A DNA stretch of 64,000 nucleotides from Rhizaria sp. SCN 62-66. Its lineage: Eukaryota; Rhizaria, unplaced. Shown one piece after another: positions 1 to 11,442 of the stretch (within the stretch, counting starts at the first letter, position 1; each line of letters starts with the position of its first letter). Under the pieces are notes generated by a model, which saw nothing but the letters and a program-made list of their open reading frames with translations, searched no databases and had not been told where the DNA came from. The position numbers and the translations under genes are program-made. The stretch lies in NCBI GenBank assembly GCA_001724265.1, contig MEDY01000318.1, positions 1 to 64,000 on the forward strand, given 5' to 3'.

Positions 1-789
1 GCCGTAGATGCCGACAGCGGGGTCGTACTTGATGCCGAGGTCGATGTGCTCGTTGACGCCGAAGCCGAAGTTGCCGGTCTCGGAGAAGTTGGCCGCAGAC
101 AGAACGCCGTCCTTGGTGTTGAGGGCGGTGGCGAGGATGCGCTCGGCGTCGTCGCCACGGACGGTGACGTGGCAAGCGATCTTCTCGTTACGACGGATGT
201 TGAAGGTGCGGACGGTCAGGCGCGCTGTGAGAGGATACCAGAAGGCAAAGAGTGGGAGTGGGGGGAGTAGGAAAGGGGAAACATGGAGGGTGCGAGAAAG
301 AAGAAGTGAGCATCGTGCGGGTCAGCTTTCAAATGCAAATGCGAGCCTAAATGCGAGTGCCTCCAAATGCGCAAAAGCGCAAAGCAAATAACACTGGCGA
401 ATGCAGTGTGGTGGAAAGCGAGAACGTAGTAAGTGCGATGTAGAGAGCAGGACGTACCCTCAGAAAAGACGGGGGCCTGACCACCAGCAAGCTCCTCGAG
501 GACCTTAGCGGCACGGGTGAGACGGTCACCAGACTCGCCAACGCAGCAGTTAACGACGATCTTGGAGATCTTGATGTCCTTCATGGGATTCTCCGACTTG
601 GACGCCTGTGAACACGGATGGGAAAGTAGGGGGTGGACAGGCGAATGAGACGACGGTATGGAGAGCGGACAGAGCTTGCGGCAGTTGAAAAAAGAGGGTC
701 AAAGCCAGATAGTAACTCACTGTTCTGTTAATGCAATGAAATTATTCGATAGACGAAGCGCAAAGGTTTCTTAGTTATAAACGTACCAT
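1..789 (-). CDS. RPL11: 60S ribosomal protein uL5 (RPL11), 3' end outside the window
   Basis: Large-subunit ribosomal protein that binds 5S rRNA. Exons: 787-789 (the ATG alone), 458-605 and 1-224; introns 606-786 and 225-457, both starting GTACGT. The first residues read [16 protein letters not shown], followed by [19 protein letters not shown], which is the signature of eukaryotic RPL11. After the second intron come [14 protein letters not shown] and [18 protein letters not shown], again typical. The reading frame is open to base 1, so the last ~50 residues lie outside. The coding sequence is split right after the initiator ATG, a layout often seen in ribosomal protein genes. The second intron is phase 1. 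Identification is firm; the first exon rests on the ATG followed directly by GTACGT and on the frame it gives. Confidence 0.93.
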
Positions 790-1324
790 TTGGGGTATGG
801 ATTATCACGTCAGTAGGGGTGATGCAAAATCTTGCTCGACTCGCACTCTTCGTCTCTTGAGCCAGCCAGCCAAACGATGTGCGCAGCCCAACCACAAACG
901 ATAGTAACACTGTATTTTTCAATACATAGACCCGCATTTTCGTCATCTGTAGTCGTTTGAAGAATATGTCTGGAGATAGCCATGTCACATAATATTGCAC
1001 CGGTAGTAGCTCATCCAAAGATAGATGTTTTGACGTACATATGCGTCGATTGTTCCTCGCTGCCAGCCAGATATCAGCTTAACAAATCATTGAAACAAAA
1101 GTTAGAGGGGGCATGAAAAGCACACTGATATAAATAGACAAAACTAGACCGTATTTCATACATATACTTTCTGTATAAACTAAGTATCATTCGATCTAGC
1201 AGCCATCATGCCGTCCAAATCACCTCTTTAATATCTCGTGAAAAAGCAAGCTATTAGTAGGTTGCCTTACGCTAGCAGGCAGTAGTAGACTTGTTTGATC
1301 GTGTTTGCTTTGTGCCTGCCTTAC
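790..1324. other. Intergenic: uL5 upstream region and TAF6 downstream region
   Basis: AT-rich, about 535 bases between two minus-strand genes. It should hold the uL5 promoter and 5' leader and the TAF6 3' end. I see no conserved coding segment, no RNA gene and no clear TATA element. Confidence 0.5.
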
Positions 1325-4305
1325 TTACAGCACACACGCCGCAAGCGGGTCCGTCGGCCTCACCAACGCCTGCGTCACCGCTTCCGCACCAAGAGTATTC
1401 TGCAACCAGGTGATATTCGCTAATGACTCTGTGTGCAACACCTCTTCTTGACTCACACTAAGCAGCAGCGGACGGCTACTTACGCCGAAGCCGGGGGTGC
1501 TTAAACGCGCGCTGACAAGCGACTGTGAGCCGCTGGCGTGCACAGACACGTGTGGCAGAAGCCACTTGCAATGACCAGCAGCAGACACAGCATTGTCGCC
1601 CACAGCAGACGCAGCAGCGGCGGCCTTGGCAGCATCAGCCAGCCGTTGCTTATACAACTCGCTGTTCTGACCACTGCGCTTCTCCGTAGCAGCGACCTTA
1701 CGTTTCATCGTACGCACGGCCACATGTCCCGAAGCTGCTGACTCAGCAGATTCGGCCGCCGCAGAGGAACCCATGACTGACTGTGAGTCACGAGTCCTGT
1801 CGTTGTTGTTGTTGTGGTTTTTGATAGCTTGCTCCTGCGCCTCATACCATTGCGCCTTCGCAACAGTGACCGTGAGCGCGTCCCGATCGCGCCTCTCCTC
1901 AGCGCCCACGGTCCCGGTGACCGTGAGCGCGCAGTAGGACGTCACAGCACAGAGCAGCGCCTGGAGAGCGCGGGTGGCTTCGAGACGGATCCAGGGGTTG
2001 CGGCTTGCCATCGAGGCCTGGAAGTCTAAGGGGGTACTTAGACGGGCAGCAGTGGGAGCAGAGACAACAAGAGCGCCGTTCATGTCAGCGCTAGAGTTAC
2101 TATCGTCGTGGCCGTCATCGTTAGAGAGAGCAAAGACCTCAGAAACACTGGGATTCTTCGACTGGGTCACAGCAGCAGCAGCAGCAGTCTTCTGTTGTTT
2201 TTGCTTTTGTAAGTACGAAGTGACCGTGAGCATGCCTGGAGTAAACACGGCACTCTTGTCAGACGAAACAACCGTACCCACAACAAGACTATCATTATTG
2301 ACAGAAGCAGAAGCAGATGCAGAAGCAGAAACAGAAGCGGAGTTTGCATTAACAGCAGCCCCCTGAATCACACTGGCGTTGCTGTTAATAGCGATCGTGC
2401 TTGAAGAGGAAGAAGAAAGAAGCAAGAGTGCCTGCAGAGCTTTGATAAGCCGCGGCGCTGCTGGCACTACGATCGACTTGACAGCACGGGCACCGATCAA
2501 AGTTAAGCCGCGCACAGCACCGTATAACGTCGTCAATGGCGGCAACCGCACAACTTCACCCGCGGCGCCGGAACCCATGCCGCTCACAGTCATTTGGCCG
2601 CCGCGGGTACCTGCGGGAACACGTGGTGACGTGGCGGCGGGGAGAGTGATCGTAAGCCCCGCCCCTCCAGCCGCAGGCTCCGTCAGTGCGGCCCCGAGTG
2701 TCTCACAGGTCCGCGGCAGCAGAGTCGGATATTGCCCGCCCCAGCGCGCGACCGCGGCGGCGACTACTGCAGCGGCACGGTCGCGAACTGTCCAGTGGTC
2801 CTCTGAGGGCGCCAGCGCCAGTGCCGGGGCCAGCAGCGCTGCGAGAGCGGCGGGGAGAAGCGAGTCTAAGTAGGTGTCCAGCCCGGTGTAGGGGGCGGCC
2901 ACGAGCGCGCGTGCAAGCGCTAAAGGGGGCAGCAACGCAGCGGCACGCGTGTTGTGACTCGCGACTGATTGCGCAACGAAATGCACCAAATACGGCGTTA
3001 ACTGCGCCGTTGCATGTGCGTCAGTCCTCACTAAATGCAACGCGGCACGGGCACGGGATGGGTCACGGCTACTGAGAGCGGAGGTGAGACGAATCAACAG
3101 CTGTTGCTGCTCCTGCGAAAGAGTGTGGTCGCTGCTATGACGCAGGATCTGCGCGGAAGTCAAGCCGCTCGCCGCGGAAGTTAAACCGCCAGCGGCGACG
3201 ACCGCGGTACTCGTGCTGCCGCTCGCGGTGCCACTTGCTGCGGCGCCGGCATGAGTACCTGCAGAGTGACTGTGAGCACCAGTGGTGCCATGCGCACCGT
3301 GTGTGCTGCCCAGTGTGCGGCGTTTGTTACTCCCCGCCGCAATCACAGAGCTGTGGCCACCGCCACTGCCGCCTGTGTTGCTATCGACAGCAGAAGCAGT
3401 TGCGGTTGCGCTATTGTTGTTGTAGCTGTTATGAGCGCTTTGGTGGACGAGAGCGAGCGGGTTTGCGGTGCTATTTGCAGCGGAGACGGCCAGCGCCATT
3501 GCCGCCGCGTTCGCCGCTGCAAACACGGTCCCATTATACCCCGCATTCGCGGAACCACCAGTCGCGAGGTTACCGACACCGTGGCCGCCGCCAGTATGGT
3601 GAGGCGGGGGCTGGATCAACGCGGTGCCGGACATCACCGCGGCGCGCTCAGCGGGAGTCGGGTTCTGCGGAATCAACGGCTGGACGCCGGCGACCGAGAG
3701 CCAGTGCACCGCGAGCACAGGCTGTTTGGGAACGATCGAGAGCGCGGTCGCGGTGTGCGCGAGCATCATTTCGACCGAGACGACGGCGTCTTCCGCGTAA
3801 AACACGTCCTCGGCAGAGCTTGCGCTGCTGTTTGTTGCGTAATTGGCCGTTGCGATGGAGGCAGGGCGAGCGACCTTGAAGCTGCCACCGGAAGAAGCAG
3901 TGTAGCCAGTTAGAGGAGGGAGGTGTGCGGCGCGGATAGCGGTGTTGATGTCATCGCGGGTAAGGACGGAGCGGTTGCAGTGCTGCAGCATCGTTGACGC
4001 AGTCTATACAAAGACGCAAAACGCATTGACAAAAACACAAGAAAGAGTTCAGCAAGCATGGAAAGAAGAGCGATAACACGCGATGAACAAGGCGCGGAGA
4101 GAAATAACAAAGCGTGCAAGGGGATAAGGTATATATCAAACAGAATCTGAAACTATATTTGATTTTGTTAAGACTATGAGGTACGTACTTGAATAATGGA
4201 CATGAGACGCTCGTCAAGCCTGAATGCAATGTCTTGGGCAGCGTTGGGCGTGACCTTAATGCCCAAAGACGCTGCCATAGACTCCACAAACGCTGAGCGC
4301 ATCAT
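1325..4305 (-). CDS. TAF6: TFIID subunit TAF6
   Basis: Histone-fold subunit of the general transcription factor TFIID (and SAGA-type complexes), nuclear, partner of TAF9. Exon 1 is 4189-4305 (39 codons), the intron is 4004-4188 (CAA then GTACGT, phase 0), exon 2 is 1325-4003. The product is about 931 residues. Residues 1-75 form the histone fold (FVESMAASLGIKV, then LTRDDINTAIRAAHLPPLTGY). The TAF6 linker signature follows (LAVHWLSVAGVQPLIPQNP). The C-terminal HEAT-repeat domain comes after a low-complexity stretch (SQEQQQLLIRLTSAL, then SEDHWTVRDRAAAVVAA). Alanine-, serine- and asparagine-rich insertions make it longer than human TAF6. It ends at TAA. A GTAAGT sits across the stop, so a further exon cannot be excluded. 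The second ATG (4302) is an alternative start. Confidence 0.92.
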
Positions 4306-5108
4306 TGTGGGCAGCAGGTGAAGATGCGCAGAGGGGATGCAGGAGTGACAGACGCGAAAATGTGGCAGGCAGAGCGCGCGGCGACTACTGAAGTGATGGC
4401 CGCAGATCCAACTGCAAGTTTATCTCAAAGACCAACTGCACGTGACTATCAAGGATTCAATAGTGTTAGCTCAGTCAGTAGCTTGATAAAGTACTATCTC
4501 ACAGTCCCGAGCTACAGATGTGTCCTCTGGCGCTTGCTTTGTGATGCTGCAGCTGATTGAGGAGTCGGGAGATAGAGTCTTGGACGAGTGCAAAGAGGTG
4601 CGATTCATAAAGTCGGAATATACCCTTAGCAGAGGACCTAGAACATGAAAACAAAATATATCCTCGATACGTCATAACCATTTCAATAACCCATGCCAGA
4701 TGCTCGAAACATCGGATCCTAATCGAGATATACGCCTTGAGATATTAGCGCGGATCGGCTTGGCAGAGCGAGAGTGAGAGGCGGGGGCGAAGACTGAAGT
4801 GACGGTTCGCAAAAATGTGGATCGATTCGCGAAACAATCGCTGACGAAGCGTCAAATCCATAGACAAAAGAATCCCCGAACCTCCGTTACTAGATGTAAC
4901 ACTCGTGTATGATATATTACGTATGCTATTCTACACGAATTTGAATTTAGAATTTCTTAGGCGCTTACTTCTCGTGCGCTGCTATCATACTTCCTTATGG
5001 GCCTGAACCATGGCTCACCCCGTAACTCCTCTTTTCCCGCACGGCACCCCACGTCCTCATACTGTTACTCTCTGTTTTTCCACGTGAACCGCAGACCCAC
5101 CCCGGCCG
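4306..5108. promoter_or_regulatory. Divergent intergenic region between TAF6 and the canopy-like gene
   Basis: About 800 bases separating divergently transcribed genes, so it must contain both promoters. Open frames here are short and have no recognisable product. I see no defined elements; the role is inferred from orientation only. Confidence 0.4.
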
Positions 5109-5870
5109 ATGCGTTTCCACGCCGTCACCTTGGCTGTTCTCGCAACGGCCCTCCTCCTCGCATCTTTCCTCTCCGCTGCCGCCGCCGCCCCCGCCAAGGC
5201 TACGAAGGGCAGCAAGCTCAACAATGACGTCAAATGCGGTGTCTGCTCCACTTTGCTTAACGCTCTTGAGGACCGCGTTGCCTCCGCTGCCCGCGAGCAT
5301 CCCTACGACGTCCTCTCACGTTTCCGCCTTGACGAGAAGCGGAAGGTTCCCTACTCACGCTCTGAGACCTTCATCGAGTCGTTGCTAGACTCCCCGAGCT
5401 CGTTCTCATCTCTGTGGAACAAGCACGGCTTCCTCCGCGCCGCTGCGGCCCCCATGCGCCTTGTTCCCCGCGATGGCGCTGGCTCAGACCCGCGCGTCCA
5501 ACACTCGACCGCCATCCGTAACCAATTCGCTGCCATCGCGGCTGACATCTTCGATGACCACGTCGAGGCGCTGTCCCTCGCGCTCGCACGCGCACGCAGT
5601 CGGGATGCGGCCGTCAAGTCGTTCTGCGTCGAGAGCTATCGGGCGTGCACTGAGTGGCCTGCCGTGTGGGGCGAGGCCACGGACCCCATGCCGGAGCCTG
5701 AGAAGCCGAAGGAGGAGGAAGCTAAGCCGCAGCAGGAGGATGTGAAGCCGGCGGCTACTGACGCGGCTGCGGAGGCTGGGTCTGCCCCTGCCGATACCGC
5801 TGCAGCTACGGAGGCGGCGCCTGCTGCTGCTGCTGCCGCGGTTGCGACGGAGGCTAAGGATGAGCTTTGA
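5109..5870 (+). CDS. Canopy/saposin-like ER-luminal protein with KDEL tail
   Basis: Intronless, 253 residues. A signal peptide (residues 1 to about 26, hydrophobic core AVLATALLLASFLSAAAAA) leads into a CGVC pair at C43/C46 and a second cysteine pair at C173/C180 (FCVESYRAC). This is the cysteine pattern of the canopy family, saposin-like ER proteins that assist folding of client membrane proteins. The tail from residue ~195 is rich in glutamate, lysine, proline and alanine and ends exactly in KDEL, the ER-retrieval signal, before TGA. The start is the first ATG and sits directly before the signal peptide. Folding-assistant function is inferred from family and location; the client is unknown. 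A plain saposin-like protein is the alternative. Confidence 0.78.
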   Translation: MRFHAVTLAVLATALLLASFLSAAAAAPAKATKGSKLNNDVKCGVCSTLLNALEDRVASAAREHPYDVLSRFRLDEKRKVPYSRSETFIESLLDSPSSFSSLWNKHGFLRAAAAPMRLVPRDGAGSDPRVQHSTAIRNQFAAIAADIFDDHVEALSLALARARSRDAAVKSFCVESYRACTEWPAVWGEATDPMPEPEKPKEEEAKPQQEDVKPAATDAAAEAGSAPADTAAATEAAPAAAAAAVATEAKDEL

Positions 5871-6876
5871 AGTGAAAAGCGAGGAGTGAAATGGGCTGAC
5901 AAACGATGATAAGCTTGATTTAAACGTGGAAATGAGACATATATTGTGTAAACCAGTGTAGTTGACGTATTTGCAACACTGGGAAACATATAAGCTCAAG
6001 TTGTGTGCGTAAGAGCGATGATTTTAACGCAAATGACTCGCGTGTCCAGCAACGATCTGTGTAGTCAACTGACATCGATGATTTGCTTTGTGTTTTCAAT
6101 GGGTGGGGTACTTATATGAGTTGGGTCATGTGTGTTCGTGAATTTTGTTTTAATGTCATCACTACGCGGTGCGTCTAACGTACATGTGAGTGTGGCACTT
6201 ACTCTGGTCTAAGAAGCATTGCCTCGAATACTCACATAAACCTAGCAAACACAGAGTGAACGTTATATCAACTCAACTGCATCTGGACGTTTGAAGTTTA
6301 AATGTTATCTGTATTATCTGTATTTACGATGTTTTAGCTGGCAAGCAATTTACAACTGCTTGTGCTGCTTATGTTGCTTCGTTGTTATCTGAGCGTGATT
6401 TAGTTACACATGCATAATGACTCTAGGAAGTTATTGAAAGCATCAAATACTACAAACCACGTTCTCGTATCAACAACAGGCAATCACAAAATGTTTTAAA
6501 TACTCGCATAGACAGACAACCACACAAGCCGCAGTTACAACGCATTCGTACTCGTGCTACTAATGCGAGGCACAACAGCAACATTCGCCCAAAAAATGCG
6601 CCATCACAACTGCAACTTGTCACGTATTGATATCAATCACAGAATAAACAAGCCTCTGAGAACAATAAAAACAACTAACGCTACCCTCCTTCCTAACAAA
6701 ACTACTTACACACGTCGCACTTACATGTTGACTATGTAAGTGCAACCCATCTAAGTGATCAAACAATCACCATTGAAGTGTTTCGCAGCAGAACTGCGCG
6801 CATACTTAAGCCGCAGTGACTCACGAGTGCGTACCCCTGAGTACTGGCTGGGAGATTCTTACCTCGTTTTTCTTTT
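5871..6876. other. Intergenic between convergent genes
   Basis: About 1 kb of AT-rich sequence between the ends of the canopy-like gene and the ZIP gene. The only open frame of any length (6554-6739) has no coding character. I see nothing else. Confidence 0.5.
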
Positions 6877-8423
6877 TTACGCCCACTTGGCGATAATGGC
6901 CATGCCGCAATAGCCAACAAGCAGGAGCAGCAGCTTGGGCACCTTGTCACGCTTGTGTGCAAACTCGGGCAGGATAACCTCCACAAGCGCGACGTAGAGG
7001 AAAGTACCGGACGCGAACGACGTGAGGATAGCAGAAATGATGGAATCGTGGGCAGCGTACGACTGCACAACGAGGCCGATCGCGATGCCGACAGGGGTCA
7101 TGAGTGAGAAAGCAACGCAGAAGCCAACCAGCTTGCCCGTGGTTGTCTTGGCACGGACGAGGGACGTGCCGAGAGCAAACGACTCGAGAGCCTTGTGCGC
7201 AACAACAGCGATGAAGATAGAGGTGAAGCTAGACTCACTGGCGCCCATAGCAATGCCTTCCATGACAGAGTGGAAACTCAGCGCGAACCAAAGGACGATA
7301 CTGGAGAAAAGCGAGCCGTCGCCGCTGGGGGGTGCATGTGCGTGGGCGTGGATCTCCCCTTCAGCACTCTCACTAACGGTGTGGGCGTGGCCGTGGTGGC
7401 CGTGACCGTGAGCAGAGTTATCAGCCTGTGAACGTGAACAAGCAAAACAAGATGAGAAAACATTAAACGTGAGAATTGAAGCATATGACAAATTCAAATG
7501 AAGTCAAGAACTAAAACAAAGAAATCACGAATATTACACATATATACAAACATTTCTAGATTGGATCGATACGCGTTGAGATACATGCGATAAAACTGAT
7601 TGTTTAGACGTACCTCAGCCAGGAGACCAGCACCGAGATCGTTGTTCCCGTTCTTGGAACCATTCTTGCGGCGCGCGAGCACGTTGGTGTGCTTATCGCC
7701 GCCAGTGGAAGCGACGAGAGCGGTCGACTTAGCGAGAATACTGTTGTAATGCGCCTCGAGGCTCGCGCGCGCAGAGGGGGTCAACTGCTCGAGAACAAGA
7801 GGGGGCAGAGAAAGTCCGGCCTCAGTGATCGCACCGTCGTCGTCGTCCTCGTCGGCGGCGGTGGCGCTGCTGTTGGCGTTGGGACCGCTGTTGAGGGAAG
7901 CGTCGTTGGGGCCGTGGCCGTGGCCGTGGGCGCCGTTGTTCTTGTTCTTCTTAGCCTGTTGGAGCATAGAAAAGATAGTATAAGGCGAGAAAAGGTTAGA
8001 TAAATGAGGCGAAACTAATGAGTATAATTCGGACGTAGTATTTACATGTTATGTTTCAAAATGAGGAAGATTAGATAAGACTAAAGTGGTCATATGTAGA
8101 GTTTAAAGATAAAGGCGGCTTACCTGGTTGTCGGTGATGACAGTGGCAAGTTGCTCAACCGTGAGGGTCATAAGCAGACCAAAGCCACACAGCGCAAACG
8201 CGGCAGGCTCAAAAAACTCAACACGGCCCTCCATGTGCTCAACAGCCTCATTGAAGAGGTGAACGAGTGCGGCGGCGAGGAGCACGCCGGCACCGAGCGA
8301 ATTGAGCAGGGACAGCAAGCGCGCGTTGCCCTGGATCTTGAGGGGCAGGAGTGACGCCACAAGAGCCTGCAGTAGGGTGATGAAGATCGAGAGGATCTTG
8401 AAGTTTTTGGTGGAGAGACCCAT
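6877..8423 (-). CDS. ZIP-family (SLC39-like) zinc/iron transporter
   Basis: Integral membrane transporter moving zinc or related divalent metals into the cytosol. Exons 8124-8423 (100 codons), 7614-7955 (114 codons) and 6877-7425 (182 codons plus TAA); both introns are phase 0. Total 396 residues. Membrane segments in exon 1 include NSLGAGVLLAAALVHLFNEA, the usual ZIP helix carrying the VHLxxEA motif. Exon 2 codes for the variable cytosolic loop, with a HGHGHG metal-binding run. Exon 3 begins with another histidine-rich stretch, then has the ZIP signature helix (HSVMEGIAMG near residue 266) and the next helix (HKALESFALG near 291), whose His and Glu line the binuclear metal site. Closest in layout to the ZIP1-3/IRT type. 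The metal cannot be assigned from sequence. Confidence 0.92.
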
Positions 8424-9174
8424 GGTGTTCGTAGGAGTCTGGGAGAACGCAACGAAGGTTGTGAATGAGCTTAGTTAGGAAGCGGAGGGGAGGTGGACTG
8501 ACAACGAATCGCGGCAACGAAGGTGGCGTTGGAGCGAAAGATTGAAGAGGGAAACGGTCGATGCAGCGTTATACGACGTGCAAAAAGCGTTAGTTTGTCT
8601 GAAAATAAAACGTATTCGCAAGGAAGCAAGTTAAGCAAATGAATTTGTGAGTTGAGTGAAACGACGTGGCAGCTGCAAGGAGGGTCCACAATGGCGATTG
8701 GGAAACGAAATATATTACGCATCAAAACAACGACACAAGCCACGCGACAAAAAAGAAATACTGTTTAAGCCGTGACACACCCGCCATCAAATAATCATGC
8801 GCACACGACGCTCAAAAAACGCAGAATATAACGATTTGTCAACTGCCGCACTTCCTCTTCGGCCTTACAGTGAGGGCGACGCCTCTCGCGGCCTAACAGC
8901 ATGCGTCGCTCTCCGAATCACCGTTGCAGAGTGCAAAACACTCTTAATAACCACCTATGACGCTGAAATTAGGATGAACTCTTGTAAATGGCAATCAATA
9001 AACTATATTTCAAAATTGTTAATGTATAGTGATACTAAGATCGTTTTATTAGAAGTTTAAGTTTCTGATGACGTGATTACTGGCCGTTACTCCCCTGAAC
9101 CAGGGACCCACGCAGGCCATCCAGTGCCACACGACATCGCACAATTGCTATCACGGTGATATCCCGCTGCTCAC
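8424..9174. other. Intergenic: ZIP promoter side and Trm7 3' side
   Basis: About 750 bases between two minus-strand genes. Open frames present are short and lack coding character. It presumably contains the ZIP promoter; no element is recognised. Confidence 0.4.
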
Positions 9175-10906
9175 TCAGCAAGGCGTCGCGCCCGAGAGAT
9201 CGCCGATCGCCATTGCTGCCCGCAACGCTAGCATCGCCTTCACAGCCTCACTCTTCGCCGTGGAAGCAGCTGACTCAGCGGTTCCCGCGTTCGGAGCAGC
9301 GCTCCCGGTGTCGAGATTGAGCTCGCCGGGACTCCAACGGTAGCCTTTGCCGACGATGAAGTGCTCAGCGCTCCGGATGCGACTCGAAGACGGCTTCAAC
9401 ACCTGGAGCAGTAACAAACAAAACATCAATCAAAACATCATGAGAGACAACCAAGATAAGAGTCATGTCTAATAAATTTAAACGACAACTTGATAATACT
9501 CTTTTTGACATATTGGGTTGGTTTTGTCACAATGAATAAGGATTTTGGAGATATAAATGCGTTCTAGTGAAATGTAAGGACGGACCTCGACTGTGTCAAA
9601 AAGCAGGGCCATCTGGGCTTGCATCAGGTCAAGAGCATCACCTTTAAACAGCTTGGAGACAAAGCTGCCACCGCGCTCGAGGATGCGGGTCGAGATATGC
9701 AGCGCGGCAAACAACAGCTGGCTCTGTAAAAGAGCGTCATTGACAGCAAACGTGATAAAAAGGTCGAATTTAAGTTGAAAGAAACGAGTTTCACAGCATT
9801 TGAGCTTAAAAGAACGTGATAGATGAATAAATAACATATAAAACACCAATTTTAACCAGAAAAAAAATGACGCATTCAAAAACTAAAATGACACTAACGT
9901 GATGCAACTTAAGCTCAAAACTTGCGACAGTCATGCGTACCTGGAGGAACTCATCGATCTGGTGCAGCCCCGTAACATCAGGCGCACCGTCGCAGACGAC
10001 GAGTTGTGCCCGCGCTCCCCCCAAAGCAGAGATGATGTCATTCGCAGTCTCGACTGTGGTGATATCACCCTGGATGCAGCTGACGCCGGGAATCGGGGCC
10101 ATCTCTTGCAAGTCAACCGCAACCACGCGCACACTGCTCTCCACAACGGTAGGATTCGCAGCAGCAGTCGCAGTAGCGTTAGCAGTGGTAGCAGTAGCAG
10201 CGTTGTTCTTAAGCTCACGGGCGAGGAGCTGCGACCACGAACCTGAAAACATAGCAAGAGTTTTCACCATAAAGATGTTAGCGTATGCAAAATAAATTAA
10301 AGTTTCATTTCTTATAGTACGGATATCAAGTTATGGTGAAGATATATATTAAACGAATGCGAATTAGTTAAGAATTCGTATGTTTAGTGCATAACATACC
10401 GGGGGCAGCGCAGAGGTCGACAGCACGGGTGACGCCGCTAAAGATGCGTGTGACTTCGTCAACGTGGAGCAGCTTGTACGCGGAACGGGCACGAAACCCT
10501 TCAACCTTGGCGCTGCGGTAAAAAAAGTCCTGGATAAATGGGAGAGTTCGTTGTGTGACAAACGCGGGGGTGTTGTGTGAGAAAGCAAAGGGAAGTGTGT
10601 GAAGAGAAGCAACAGAAAAATGAGTCAACGTCAAGAATTATCGCACACGAATCAAAATTACCAAGGTTATTAAAGTAGTATGCAATTATGCGTGAGATAT
10701 ATTGATACCATCGCAATACGTAAAGATCTTGTCGGGTTTAAGTGAGTGATAGTGGGAAGTTGCGGGAGATCGAGGGGCAAGTGAAGAGAGGTGAAGGAGG
10801 AACGCACCTCGCGCGCGGGGATGTAGGGGGGCAGCTGTGCGCCAATGGGGCTCCAGGCGGCAGTGGTAGCCTCGTCAAAGCCACCGACAGGGGCGGTGGT
10901 GCTCAT
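9175..10906 (-). CDS. FtsJ-like tRNA 2'-O-ribose methyltransferase (Trm7/FTSJ1)
   Basis: Transfers methyl from S-adenosylmethionine to ribose in the tRNA anticodon loop (positions 32/34 in yeast and human). Exons: 10808-10906, 10400-10529, 9941-10242, 9586-9723, 9175-9402; 298 residues. The core matches FTSJ1 closely: [24 protein letters not shown] (SAM site, split by a phase 1 intron within the Gly codon), [26 protein letters not shown] and [14 protein letters not shown]. The K-D-K-E catalytic tetrad is complete at about K52, D161, K201 and E236. An alanine/threonine/asparagine-rich insertion follows the SAM motif. Four introns in under 2 kb make this the most split gene here; its last 5' splice site, GTCCGT, is the weakest of the set. 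Ends at TGA. Confidence 0.93.
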
Positions 10907-11442
10907 TACGAAGGTGTGAAGGGAGCAGAGACGCGCTTTGTGTGCACTGGTGAAGGCTGTGGTTGGTGCGGGGAAGGCGGCGGTGCGTGATTAAACAGGG
11001 TTCGCTGTGGCGATAGTGACCGTTGTTAGCGACTGCGATATTGAAATGATACACAAGGTTCACGTGTGAGCTTTTTCTCTTTTTAACAATTCGTCTCTGG
11101 TCGCTCTTAATGCTTTGTTTCACCTTTCTCGTCCGGCATAGGACGAGACGGTCAGACCCCAACTCGCGCGCCGTCCACTCAGCTTAACTATCTTCATACC
11201 TCGCGAAAATGACTCTCCCAGGACGATCTGCTTTGTATTTTCATTTTCCACAATGCATTAATACTATTTCCTTTGATTGCATTTCACGATCTCAACTTTC
11301 TCGTCCTCTATCGCCCTCTTTGTTGCCCTCCGCTCAGATCCGTTAGTTACAGAGCTCAAACACAGCTCTCATTCCCGCAACCCACCAGCGTTCCACCCAC
11401 CTTTCTCTGACACGCACCGACTCGCGTGTATTGCTTCCGCGC
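10907..11442. promoter_or_regulatory. Divergent intergenic region, Trm7 and SART1
   Basis: About 535 bases between divergent start codons. The part nearest the SART1 start is pyrimidine-rich. No specific element recognised. Confidence 0.4.

Noticed and set aside
1316-1327. GTAAGT overlapping the TAF6 stop codon, hinting at a further exon
   Set aside because: No convincing downstream coding segment is seen before uL5, and the HEAT region of TAF6 is already complete. Noted as an open possibility only.
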